Of a DNA stretch of 64,000 nt, positions 1-11,513 are shown piece by piece (within the stretch, counting starts at the first letter, position 1; each line of letters begins with the position of its first letter). The translations under genes were made by a program, and so were the position numbers. A model generated the notes under the pieces. The model did not search any database, was not told the DNA's origin, and was given only the letters and a program-made list of their open reading frames with translations. The stretch comes from Symsagittifera roscoffensis (Eukaryota > Xenacoelomorpha > Acoela > Convolutidae): NCBI RefSeq assembly GCF_963678635.1, contig NC_087062.1:49386552-49450551 (forward strand), written 5' to 3'.

Positions 1-402
1 TACTTTTACTTTTGAACTTTTCGAATCCTCTCCAAAGAAACCCGATCCAAGAGTCTGGGTAGACACATGCTTCTGAGAAGAACTGAGCTGATATCTTTTG
101 AATTTTTTTCGCAGCAGACGTTTCTTTGCAACTTTGGGTAAATTTTCCGGTATTCTAGATTTCAAGTTGTGTTCGACAGCACAATTCAATTGGTTAAAAA
201 CTCCACCTCGTGATAATTATTATTGGAATAAAATCTGTTTTTGCCAAATGATGATATTTATCTAATCTTTGCAAAAAGGGATCGAGCGATGATCCGATTA
301 ATACAAATGGAACTTGCAATTTTCCACTGGACAGAGTGATGAATGGTTAGATAGACAGTTGTCTTGGGTGACAATGAATTTTTCATAAAAATTTTCTGAG
401 AC
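1..402 (-). pseudogene. ORF B copy 0, cut by the window edge
   Basis: Minus-strand ORF B of the partial first unit. The stop codon lies just left of base 1. The basic motif region (VAKKRLLRKK) and the conserved end (SSKVKV) are visible. The N-terminal part is missing because the unit junction replaces it, as in all internal units. Function unknown; see the copies at 11514-12024 and 51952-52290. Confidence 0.6.
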
Positions 403-664
403 TAAAACTTTCTACTCTCAAATCTACATCAAAATCAGAGAACTTGACTATCTACTCAGAAATCAGCAGGTTCGCTTGGATTATATACAAAAAACTCTTG
501 ATTAGAAAACTTGCAGAGTTGCTACTCGTTCTATTTTACTTTCTTTAGTTATTTATATTTGCATGTTTTATTATTTTTACAGTTTACAGCTAGCTAATTT
601 TGGTCATTCATTTTTGCAATTGCTTTTGTGTATATTTTTCACTTATTTGGAAGATTTAAGTACT
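403..664 (+). pseudogene. ORF C copy in unit 1
   Basis: Region matching the C reading frame described at 45455-45709 (IKIRELDYLLRNQ core), here with frame changes. Equivalent degraded copies lie near 2564-2818, 4759-5018, 7218-7480 and 9467-9725. Function unknown; coding status is uncertain because two plus-strand frames stay partly open here. Confidence 0.35.
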
Positions 665-1013
665 TAAAAGGGTCTTCTGATTGGATATGGCAACTAGAAT
701 AAAAATCAACCTTTTGTGATTGGAAACGACAATGTGGAAAAGTACCCAAAATGGAGCTTGGTTCCCGATTGGACACGACTACAACCAAAATAAGGAAAAT
801 CAATTCTGACTGGTTAAACCCACACATTCGAGATGCAAGTACCCCTAACTCCTAACGAAAAATCTTTTTTTTTAAATTTAACTTCCGTCAACCACCTCCT
901 CTCTCAGCTCTAAATACTTCAACTTCAACTTAACTATCGTCAACTACATCCCTCTCAACTGTAAGCCAATCGTTCTTTTTACTTTGTATCTTTTACTCAA
1001 CTTATTCCTCAAA

Positions 1014-1526
1014 ATGATCTTCTCAGTCTCGGTGCAAAACAGCAGTCTTATGCACTCTGTAGAATTTTCGCCTGATCTAGCACAAATCCAAGAGCGAGAA
1101 ACAGTCTCTGGAGTTTTTCTAGCACGAATGGATATCCGATTCCAAGTCTGGCACATGGTGGAGGTGATGCGAAGGGATTTCAACGAGCATCATATGAATC
1201 AATCAAGTACCCATCACAGAGAACCAACTTGGAACAATGCAAATGATGGAGGACGTGTCTGAGCATGTGGGGTTGAACGACCCCGACACACCTGGCTTTA
1301 GATATGTGGCTCAACTAAATTACTTTTTCATTTTTTCTTGGAAAGAGGGATCTGTGAAGAACCCAATTACAAGATAAGAAGTTGGGGGTTCTCTGAGCAA
1401 CGAAATCCAATCATCGAACCACCAAGACAACCGCCGGCGATGCAGACAAGACCAGCTTTGCGCTCCATTGAGAACTTGCAAACTTTCAGAACTCAGCTTC
1501 TCGACAGGTCTTTGATTTGTAAATAA
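1014..1526 (+). pseudogene. ORF A copy 1 (unknown Polinton ORF)
   Basis: Starts MIFSVSVQNSSLMHSVEF. Extra bases near 1197-1201 shift the frame, so the first open stretch ends at 1262. The 3' half can be read in two plus frames, one ending DRSLICK (stop 1524-1526). No family recognised. Context: downstream of a CCAAT-box-rich leader and convergent with ORF B. Confidence 0.6.
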
Positions 1527-2168
1527 TTTGGTTGTTGTCTTGTGTTTTGTAATATATTTCTTTTGCATCCTTAATTTTATTTTCAAGAGATTAGACAAGA
1601 TGACATAGAAAAAATTGTTTAAAAAATTCGCACAAGGATTAAAAATCAAACAAATCTGCAGTTGGTAAACATTTTTATATCGTTTTATTGCGCACATTTT
1701 AAAAAAATTACATTAATTTTATCATCTTGTAAGAAATTTCCTACATTCGCACACAAAATTAAAAAGTCATTACAATTTTTGCATACATGTTTAAACTTTA
1801 CAATAAATTTTGCACCATGCAAAATTTTCCATCATAAATAATTGCGCATTTGTTAAAAAAATTTAAAAAAATTGCAAATAAAGAAAAGTTTCATTAAATA
1901 TTTTCGAATTTTAAAGAAAATTGTAACAAAGTTAATGAAAAAATCAAATCAAAATTTGCATCTTGGGAAAAAAACTAAAGTTTATTTTTGCACACGTGTT
2001 AAAAATTACATATTTATTCGTTGAAAAAAAGTTTACTTTGAAATAAAATTTGCTTTGATGAGATTTTTATAAACAAATATTCAATTATTAAGAGAAAAAT
2101 GGACACACTCATTATTTACAGAACCATAACCATCAATGAAACAATGAACAATTTTTAACAAATCAGAC
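1527..2168. repeat. A+T-rich spacer with repeated TGCACA motifs
   Basis: Noncoding-looking spacer between the convergent ends of ORFs A and B. It carries a degenerate motif of about 28-35 bp, roughly TTTTGCACAC..GTTAAAAATTAC, repeated several times. The same spacer recurs at 3683-4339, 6154-6782, 8391-9045, 10872-11513, 44364-45011, 46567-47223 and 49969-50625. Occasional open frames inside it (for example 3907-4140) mirror the DNA repeat and are not kept between units, so I treat it as noncoding. It may hold the 3' processing signals of A and B. Confidence 0.65.
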
Positions 2169-2563
2169 TTATACTTTTACTTTTGAACTTTTCGAATCCT
2201 CTCCAAAAAAAACCGATCCAAGAGTCTGGGTAGACACATGCTTCTGAGAAGAACTGAGCTGATATTTTTTTCGCAGCAGACGTTTCTTTGCAACTTTGGG
2301 TAAATTTTCCGGTATTCTAGATTTCAGGTTGTGTTCGACAGCACAATTCAATTGGTTAAAAACTCCACCTCGTGATAATTATTATTGGAATAAAATCTGT
2401 TTTTGCCAAATGATGATATTTATCTAATCTTTGCAAAAAGGGATCGAGCGATGATCCGATTAATACAAATGGAACTTGCAATTTTCCACTGGACAGAGTG
2501 ATGAATGGTTAGATAGACAGTTGTCTTGGGTGACAATGAATTTTTCATAAAAATTTTCTGAGA
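2169..2563 (-). pseudogene. ORF B copy 1
   Basis: Minus-strand ORF with the conserved C-terminal 60 residues open (2169-2351), then a one-base frameshift relative to the copy at 11674-11877 near the FYSN motif. It continues upstream to the unit junction, where the N-terminus is lost. Unknown protein with a strongly basic segment. Confidence 0.6.
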
Positions 2564-3168
2564 CTAAAACTTTCTACTCTCAAATCTACATCAAAATCAG
2601 AGAACTTGACTATCTACTCAGAAATCAGCAGGTTCGCTTGGATTATATACAAAAAACTCTTGATTAGAAAACTTGCAGAGTTGCTACTCGTTCTATTTTA
2701 CTTTCTTTAGTTATTTGCATGTTTTATTATTTTTACAGTTTACAGCTAGCTAATTTTGGTCATTCATTTTTGCAATTGCTTTGTGTATATTTTTCACTTA
2801 TTTGGAAGATTTAAGTACTTAAAAGGGTCTTCTGATTGGATATGGCAACTAGAATAAAAATCAACCTTTTGTGATTGGAAACGACAAGGTGGAAAAGTAC
2901 CCAAAATGGAGCTTGGTTTCCGATTGGACACGACTACAACCCAAATAAGGAAAATCAATTCTGACTGGTTAAACCCACACATTCGAGATGCAAGTACCCC
3001 TAACTCCTAATGAAAAAACTTTTTTATTAAATTTAACTTCCGTCAACCAATTCCTCTCTCAGCTCTAAATACTTCAACTTCAACTTAACTATCGTCAACT
3101 ACATCCCTCTCAACTGTAAGCCAATCGTTCTTTTTACTCTGTATCTTTTACTCAACTTATTCCTCAAA

Positions 3169-3682
3169 ATGATCTTCTCAGTCTCGGTGCAAAACAGCAG
3201 TCTTATGCACTCTGTAGAATTTTCGCCTGATCTAGCACAAATCCAAGAGCGAGAAACAGTCTCTGGAGTTTTTCTAGCACGAATGGATATCCGATTCCAA
3301 GTCTGGCACATGGTGGAGGTGATGCGAAGGGATTTCAACGAGCATCATATGAATCAATCAAGTACCCATCACAGAGAACCAACTTGGAACAATGCAAATG
3401 ATGGAGGACGTGTCTGAGCATGTGGGGTTGAACTACCCCGACACACCTGACTCTAGATATGTGGCTCAACCAGTTTACTTTTTCATTTTTCCTTCGGAAG
3501 AGGGATATGTGGAGAACCCAATTACAATAGAAGAAGTTGGGGGTTCTCTGAGAAACGAAATCCAATCATCGAACCACCAAGACTACCGCCGGCGATGCAG
3601 ACAAGACCAGCTTTGCGCTCCATTGAGAACTTGCAAAACTTTCAGAACTAAGCTTCTCGACAGGTCTTTGATCTGTAAATAA
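3169..3682 (+). pseudogene. ORF A copy 2
   Basis: Same start as copy 1. An insertion near 3352-3356 (ATGAATCAATCAAG) shifts the frame after 62 codons. The correct frame reopens from about 3392 and runs to the DRSLICK end (stop 3680-3682). Copies 1 and 2 share the insertion, so one was copied from the other after the damage. Confidence 0.6.
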
Positions 3683-4339
3683 TTTGGTTGTTGTCTTGTG
3701 TTTTGTAATTTATTTTTTTTTGCATCCCTTAATTTTTTTTTCAAGAGATAGGAACTATGAGATAAGACAAGAGGACATAGAAAATTTGTTCAAAAATTTG
3801 TACACGGATAAAAAATCAAACAAATCTGCAATTGGTTAACTTTTTTACAACGTTTTGATGTGCAGATGATAAAAAAATTACATTAATTTTATAATCTTGT
3901 AAAAAATTGCACATATTCGCACACAGGATTAAAAATCATTACAGTTTTTGCACACATATTAAAACTTTACAATATTTTTTGCACCATGCAAAAATTTCCA
4001 TCATAAATAATTGCGCACTCGTTAAAAAAAAATCGCAAATAAAGAAAAATTTCATTAAAAATTTGAGCGTTTTAAAGAAAATTGTAACAAAGTTCATGAA
4101 AAAACAAATCAAAATTTGCATCTTGGCAAAAAAACTATGAGTTAATTTTTGCACACGTGTTAAAAATTACACATTTATTCGTTGAAAAAATTTTTACTTT
4201 GAAATAAAGTTTGTTTTGATAAGATTTTTATAAACAAATGTTCAATTATTATTAGAAAAACTGACATGATCTCTGAGTAAAAACCAAAACAGAACCAAAA
4301 CCATCAATGAAACAATCAACAATTTTTAACAAATCAGAT

Positions 4340-4758
4340 TCAAACTTTGACTTTTGAACTTTTCGAAACCTCTCCAAAAAAAGCTGATCCAAGACTCTGA
4401 GTAGACACAAGCCTCTGAGAAGAACTGAGATGATGTATTTTGAACTTTTTTCGCAGCAGACGTTTTTTTGCAACTCTGGGTAAATTTTCCGGTAATCTAG
4501 ATTTCAAGTTGTGTTCGACAGCATGATTCAAATGATTAAAAATTTCACCTATTGATAATTAATATTGGAATAAAATCTGTATTTGCAAAAAATATAAACA
4601 GAGTCAACAATTTGGTAAGAGAAATGATATTTATCTAATCTTTGCAAAATTTGATTGAGCGATGATCCGATTATAACTGAATGGAACTTAAAATTTTCCA
4701 CTGGGCAGAGTGATGAATGGTTAGATACACAGTTGTCTTGGGTGACAATGAGTTGAGA
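4340..4758 (-). pseudogene. ORF B copy 2
   Basis: C-terminal part open for 63 codons (4340-4531), with a histidine-for-arginine change after the RKKFK motif. The upstream part is frameshifted. The right end is shortened: the segment TTTTTCATAAAAATTTTC found at other unit ends is missing here, as it also is in the unit ending near 9466. Confidence 0.55.
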
Positions 4759-5017
4759 CCAAATTTTCTACTCTCAAATCTACATCAAAATCAGAGAACT
4801 TGAGTATCTACTCAGAAATCAGCACAGTCGCTTGGATTATATACAAAAAATTCTTGATGAGAAAACTTGCAGAGTTGCTACTCGTTCTAATTTTCTTTCT
4901 TTAGTTACTTATATCGGCAGTATTTCATATTTTTACAGTTTACAGCAAGCAACTTTTAGTCATTCATTTTTGCAATTGCTTTTGTGTAGAATTTTTTAGT
5001 TTATTTGGAAGATTTAA

Positions 5018-5421
5018 GTCCTTAAAAGGGTCTTCTGATTGGGTATGGTAACTAGAACAAAAATGAACACTTTTGTGATTGGAAACGACAATGTGTAAAA
5101 GTACCCAAAACGGAGCTTGGTTTCAAATTGGACATGACTTTTATTCAAGAATTCCATAAAAGGAAGCTGAAACCTGATTGGACACGACTACAATCCAAAA
5201 AGAAAAATCAATTCTGACTGGTTAAACCCACACATTCGAGTTGCAGGTACCCCTAACTCCTAACAAAAAATCCTTTTTTTTCAATTTAACTACCGTCAAC
5301 TACCTCCTCTCTCAGCTCTAAATACTTCAACTTCAACTTAACTATCGTCAGCTACTTCCCTCTCAACTGTAAGCCAATCGTTCTTTTTACTCTGTATTTT
5401 TTACTCAACTTATTGCTCAAA
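5018..5421 (+). promoter_or_regulatory. Leader of ORF A with CArG and CCAAT boxes (best-kept example)
   Basis: This leader holds perfect CCW6GG boxes at 5020-5029 (CCTTAAAAGG) and 5154-5163 (CCATAAAAGG). Inverted CCAAT boxes of the NF-Y form lie at 5035-5042, 5075-5082, about 5127 and 5174-5181, spaced about 40-50 bp. Closer to the start, a direct repeat of AACTAYCGTCAACTACYTCC occurs twice about 55 bp apart. The same layout precedes each ORF A copy, with point changes. No clear TATA box. Role as a promoter is inferred. Confidence 0.5.
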
Positions 5422-6153
5422 ATGATTTTCTCAGTCTCGGTGCAAAACAGCAGTCTGATGCACTCTGAAGAACTTTCGCCTGATCTAGGACAAACCCAAG
5501 AGCGAGAAACAGTCTCTGAAGTTTTTCTGGCACAAATGCACGACCGAATCCAAGTCTGGCACATGGTGGAGATGATGCGAAGGGGTTTCAACGAGCATCA
5601 TATGACACAAGTACCCATCACAGAGAACCAACTTGGAACAATGCGAATGATGGAGGAATGATTGAACTACCCCGACACACCTGACTCTAGATATGTGGCT
5701 CAACCAGATTAACAACTTCACCTCTTGATAAAATAATAACGGAATAAAATCTGTATTTGCATAAAGTATAAGTAGAATCAACAATTTGGTAAGAGAAATG
5801 ATATTTATCTAATCTTTGCAAAATTTGATCGAGCGATGATCCGATTAATACTAAGTGGAACTTGCAATTTTCCACTAGGCAGAGTGATGAATGGTTAGAT
5901 ACACAGTTGCCTTGGGTGACAATGAATTTTTGTGGCTCAACCAGTTTTCATTTTCCTTTTTCCTTGGGAAGAGGGATCTGCGGAGAACCCAATTACAATA
6001 GAAGAAGTTGGGGATTCTCTGAGCAAAGAACTCCAGTCAGCGAAGCACCAAGACAACTGCCGGCGATGCAGACATAACCAGCCTTGCGCTCCATTGAGAA
6101 CTTGCAAAACTTTCAGATCTCAGCTTCTCGACAGGTTTTTGATTTGTAAATAA
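5422..6153 (+). pseudogene. ORF A copy 3, split by a piece of ORF B
   Basis: The 5' half (5422-5712) is joined at GGCTCAACCAG to a ~220-bp piece of ORF B (5713-5930). ORF A then resumes at TGTGGCTCAACCAG (5932-6153) and runs to DRFLICK. A second, identically built copy lies at 10137-10868, so this rearranged unit was itself duplicated. The 5' part also lacks a block around 5657-5670 present in other copies. Confidence 0.6.
5687..5931 (-). pseudogene. ORF B N-terminal half, short-form end
   Basis: Minus-strand frame open from about 5875 to 5687, ending in the short-form tail VEPHI. The tail is read from ORF A sequence on the opposite strand after the deletion that joins A to B. Compare the intact short form at 51952-52290. 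Confidence 0.5.
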
Positions 6154-6782
6154 ATTGGTTGTTGTCTTGTGTTTTGTAATTTAATTGTTTTGCATCCCTT
6201 TATTTTATTTTCAAGAGATAAGTCAAGAGGACATAGAAAAAATTGTTCAAAAAAATTGTACAAGGTTTAAAAATCAAACAAAACTGCAATTGGTAAACAT
6301 TTTTACAACGTTTTATTGTGCACGTGATAAAAAATTTACTTTAATTTAATCATCTTGTAAGAAACTTCCTATATTCGCACACAAGATTAAAAAACCATTA
6401 CAATTTTTGCATACAAGTTAAAACTTTACATTAATTTTTGCACCATGCAAAAATGACCATCATAAACAATTGCGCACTTGTTAAAAAAAACAAAGAAAAT
6501 ATCGCAAATTAAGAAAAACTTCATAAAAAAATTTCGCATTTTATAGAAAATTGGAATCAAATCAAAATTTGCATCTTGGGAAAAAAACTATGAGTTAACT
6601 TTTGCACACGTGCTAAAAATCACACATTTTTTCGTTTAAAAACATTTTACTTTGAAATGAAAATTGTTTTGATGAGATTTTTATTAAAAAATATTCAATT
6701 ATTAATAGAAAAATTGGCACGCCCATCATTTACAAAACCATAACCATCAATCAAACACTCAACAATTTGTAACAAATCAGAC

Positions 6783-7217
6783 TCATACTTTGACTTTTGA
6801 ACTTTTCGAAACCTCTCCAAAAAAACCTGATCCAAGAGTCTGGGTAGACACATGCTTCTGAGAAGAACTGAGCTGATGTCTTTTGAATTTTTTTCGCAGC
6901 AGACGTTTCTTTGCAACTTTGGGTAAATTTTCCGGTATTCTAGATTTCAGGTTGTGTTCGACAGCAAAATTCAATTGATTAAAAACTCCACCTCTTGATA
7001 ATTATTATTGGAATAAAATCTGTATTTGCATAAAATTTCAATAGAGTCAACACTTTGGTAAGAGAAATGATATTTATCTAATCTTTGCAAAAATTGATCG
7101 AGCGATGATCCGATTAATACAAATGCAACTTGCACTTTTCCAGTGGACAGAGTGATGAATGGTTAGATACACAGTTGTCTTGGGTGACAATGAATTTTTC
7201 ATAAAAATTTTCTGAGA
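6783..7217 (-). pseudogene. ORF B copy 3
   Basis: C-terminal 63 codons open (6783-6974), containing the basic motif KKRLLRKKFKRHQ. The upstream half is out of frame and the N-terminus is lost at the unit junction. Unknown function. Confidence 0.55.
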
Positions 7218-7881
7218 CTAAAACTTTCTACTCTCAAATCTACATCAAAATCAGAGAACTTGACTATCTACTCAGAAATCAGCAGGTTCGCTTGGACTAT
7301 ATACAAAAAATTCTTGATGAGAAAACTTGCAGAGTTGCTACTCGTTCTATTTTTCTTTCTTTAGTTACTTATATTGGCATTATTTCCTTTTTTTACAGTT
7401 TATAGCTTACAACTTCTGGTAATTCATTTTTGCGATTGCTTTTGTGTATATTTTTTTTACCTATTTGGAAGATTTCAGTTCTTAAAAGGGTCTTCTGATT
7501 AGATATGGCAACTAGAACAAAAATGAATACTTTTGTGATTGGAAACGACAATGTGTAAAAGTACCAAAAATGGAGCTTGGTTTCCGATAGGACACGACTT
7601 TCATATAAGAATTCCATAAAAGGAAGCTGAAATCTGATTGGACACGACTACAATCCAAATAAGGAAAATCAATTCTGATTGGTTAAACGCACACATTCGA
7701 GTTGCAGGTACCCCTAATCCTAACAAAAAATTCTTTTTTTTCAAATTAACTACCGTCAACTACCTCCTCTCTCAGCTCTAAATACTTCAACTTCAACTTA
7801 ACTATCGTCAACTACTTCCCTCTCAACTGTAAGCCAATCGTTCTTTTTACTCTGTATCTTTTACTCAACTTATTCCTCAAA

Positions 7882-8390
7882 ATGATCTTCTCAGTCTCGG
7901 TGCAAAACAGCAGTTCTATGCACTCTGTAGAATTTTCGCCTGATCTAGGACAAATCCAAGAGCGAGAAACAGTCTCTGGAGTTTTTCTGGCACGAATGGA
8001 CATCCGAATCCAAGTCTGGCACATGGTGGAGGTGATGCGAAGCGATTTCAACGAGCATCATATGAATCAAGTACCCATCAGAGAGAACCAACTTGGAACA
8101 ATGCAAATGATGGAGGACGTGTCTGAGCATGTGGGGTTGAACTACCCCGACACACCTGACTCTAGATATGTGGCTCAACCAGTTTAATTTTTCATTTTTC
8201 CTTCGGAAGAGGGATCTGTGGAGAACCCAATTACAATAGAAGAAGTTGGGGTTCTCTGAGCAACGAAATCCAGTCATCGAACCACCAAGACTACCGCCGG
8301 CGATGCAGACAAGACCAGCTTTGCGCTCCATTGAGAACTTGCAAAACTTTCAGAACTAAGCTTCTCGACAGGTCTTTGATCTGTAAATAA
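7882..8390 (+). pseudogene. ORF A copy 4
   Basis: Open for 101 codons from MIFSVSVQNSSSMHSVEF to a premature TAA at 8185-8187, where other copies have TAC. The rest of the gene follows to about 8390, with a one-base loss near 8249. It otherwise resembles copy 2, which lies one 4.7-kb higher-order period upstream. Confidence 0.6.
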
Positions 8391-9045
8391 TTTGGTTGTT
8401 GTCTTGTGTTTTGTATTTATTTTTTTTGCATCCCTTAATTTTTTTTCAAGAGATAGGAACTATGAGATAAGACAAGAGGGCATAGAAAAATTGTTCAAAA
8501 ATTTGCACACGGATTAAAAATCAAACAAATCTGCAATTGGTTAACTTTTTTTCCAACGTTTTGATGTGCAGATGATAAAAAAAATCCATTAATTTTATAA
8601 TCTTGTAAAAAAAATTGCACATATTCGCACACAGGATTACAAATCATTACAGTTTTTGTACACATATTAAAACTTTACAATAATTTTTTCACCATGCAAA
8701 AATTTCCATCATAAATAATTGCGCACTTATTAAAAAAATCAAAAAAAATCGCAAGTAAAGAAAAATTTCATTAAAAATTTGAGCGTTTTAAAGAAAATTG
8801 TAACAAAGCTCATGAAAAAACAAATCAAAATTTGCATCTTGGCAAAAAAACTATGAGTTAATTTTTGCACACGTGTTAAAAAATACACATTTATTCGTTG
8901 AAAAAATTTTTACTTTGAAATAAAGTTTGTTTTGATAAGATTTTTATAAACAAATATTCAATTATTATTAGAAAAATTGACATGCTCATTATTTACAGAA
9001 CCAAAACCATCAATGAAACAATCAACAATTTTTAACAAATCGGAT

Positions 9046-9466
9046 TCAAACTTTGACTTTTGAACTTTTCGAATCCTCTCCAAAAGAAACTGATCCAAGA
9101 CTCTGAGTAGACGCAAGCCTCTGAGAAGAACTGAGCTGATGTATTTTGAACTTATTTTGCAGCAGACGTTTCTTTGCAACTCATGGTAAATTTTCCAGTA
9201 ATCTGAGTTTTCAAGTTGTGTTCGACAGCATGATTCAAATGATTAAAAACTTCACCTATTGATAATTAATATTGGAATAAAATCTGTATTTGCGAAAAAT
9301 ATAAACAGAGTCAACAATTTGGTAAGAGAAATGATATTTATCTAATCTTTGCAAAATTTGATTTAGCGTTGATCCGATTATAACTAAATGGATTTTAAAA
9401 TTTTCCACTGGGCAGAGTGATGAATGGTTAGATACACAGTTGTCTTGGGTGACAATGAGTTGAGAC
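9046..9466 (-). pseudogene. ORF B copy 4
   Basis: Same minus-strand family; stop at 9046-9048. An early change in the AKKR region (TTATTTTGC in place of TTTTTTCGC) and small indels break the frame. It pairs with the copy at 4340-4758 in the higher-order repeat. Confidence 0.5.
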
Positions 9467-10136
9467 CAAATTTTCTACTCTCAAATCTACATCAAAATCA
9501 GAGAACTTGACTATCTACTCAGAAATCAGCAAAGTCGCTTGGATTATATACAAAAAATTCTTGATGAGAAAACTTGCAGAGTTGCTACTCGTTCTAATTT
9601 TCTTTCTTTAGTTACTTATATCGGCAGTATTTCTTATTTTTACAGTTTACAGCAAGCAACTTTTAGTCATTCATTTTTGCAATTGCTTTTGTGTACAATT
9701 TTTTAGCTTATTTGGAAGATTTAAGTCCTTATAAGGGTCTTCTGATTGGATATGGTAACTAGAACAAAAATGAACACTTTTGTGATTGGAAACGACAATG
9801 TGTAAAAGTACCCAAAACGGACCTTGGTTTCAGATTGGACATGACTTTTATTTGAGAATTCCATAAAAGGAAGCTGAAACCTGATTCGCAACGACTACAA
9901 TCCAAATAAGAAAAATCAATTCTGACTGGTTAAACCCACACATTCGAGTTGCAGGTACCCCTAACTTCCAACAAAAAATCCTTTTTTTTTTTTTCAATTT
10001 AACTACCGTCAACTACCTCCTCTCTCAGCTCTAAATACTTCAACTTCAACTTAACTATCGTCAACTACTTCCCTCTCAACTGTAAGCCCCAATCGTTCTT
10101 TTTACTCTGTATCTTTTTCTCAACTTATTGCTCAAA

Positions 10137-10868
10137 ATGATTTTCTCAGTCTCGGTGCAAAACAGCAGTCTTATGCACTCTGTAGAACTTTCGCCTGATC
10201 TAGGACAAACCCAAGAGCGAGAAACAGTCTCTGAAGTTTTTCTGGCACAAATGCACGACCGAATCCAAGTCTGGCACATGGTGGAGATGATGCGAAGGGG
10301 TTTCAACGAGCATCATATGACACAAGTACCCATCACAGAGAACCAACTTGGAACAATGCGAATGATGGAGGAATGATTGAACTACCCCGACACACCTGAC
10401 TCTAGATATGTGGCTCAACCAGATTAACAACTTCACCTCTTGATAAAATAATAACGGAATAAAATCTGTATTTGCATAAAGTATAAGTAGAGTCAACAAT
10501 TTGGTAAGAGAAATGATATTTATCTAATCTTTGCAAAATTTGATCGAGCGATGATCCGATTAATACTAAGTGGAACTTGCAATTTTCCACTGGGCAGAGT
10601 GATGAATGGTTAGATACACAGTTGTCTTGGGTGACAATGAATTTTTGTGGCTCAACCAGTTTACACTTTCCCTTTTCCTTGGGAAGAGGGATCTGTGGAG
10701 AACCCAATTACAATAGAAGAAGATGGGGATTCTCTGAGCAAAGAACTCCAGTCAGCGAACCACCAAGACAACCGCCGGCAATACAGACAAGACCAGCCTT
10801 GCGCTCCATTGAGAACTTGCAAAACTTTCAGATCTCAGCTTCTCGACAGGTTTTTGATTTGTAAATAA
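10137..10868 (+). pseudogene. ORF A copy 5, split by a piece of ORF B
   Basis: Same architecture as 5422-6153: 5' half to 10427, ORF B insert about 10428-10646, 3' half 10647-10868 ending DRFLICK. Through the insert, an alternative plus frame stays open for 95 codons (10577-10864). That shows long open frames here can arise by chance joining. Confidence 0.6.
10402..10707 (-). pseudogene. ORF B short form, chimeric start
   Basis: Minus frame of 101 codons ending in VEPHI. Its upstream residues come from antisense ORF A, so its start is artefactual. The part from FIVTQDN to the end matches the short form at 51952-52290. Confidence 0.5.
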
Positions 10869-11513
10869 CTTGGTTGTTGTCTTGTGTTTTGTAATTTAAT
10901 TGTTTTGCATCCCTTTATTTTATTTTTCAGAGATAAGTCAAGAGGACATGGAAACAATTGTTCAAAAAATTTGCACAAGGTTTAAAAATCAAACAAAACT
11001 GCAATTGGTAAACATTTTTACAACGTTTTATTGTGCACATGATAAAAAATTTACTTTAATTTAATCATCTTGTAAGAAACTTCCTATATTCGCAAACAAG
11101 ATTAAAAAATTATTACAATTTTTGCATACATGTTAAACCTTTACATTAATTTTTGCACCATGCAAAAATTTCCATCATAAATAATTGCGCACTTGTTAAA
11201 AAAATCAAAAAAAATATCGCAAATTAAGAAAAATTTCATTAAAAAATTTCGCATTTTAAAGAAAATTGAAACAAAGTTAAAGAAAAAATCAAATCAAAAT
11301 TTGCATCTTGGGAAAAAACTATGAGTTAACTTTTGCACACGTGCTAAAAATCACACATTTCTTCGTTGAAAAATATTTTACTTTGAAATGAAAATTGTTT
11401 TGATGAGATTTTTATTAGCAAATATTCAATTATTAATAGAAAAATTGGCACGCCCATTATTTACAGAACCATAACCATCAAAGAAACAATCAACAATTTG
11501 TAACAAATCAGAC

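Noticed and set aside
3907..4140. Plus-strand 77-codon Lys-rich frame in the A-B spacer
   Set aside because: Mirrors the DNA-level TGCACA repeat and is not open in the other units.
7945..8331. Minus-strand 128-codon frame opposite ORF A
   Set aside because: Shadow of ORF A; the matching frames in other units are shorter and interrupted at different places.
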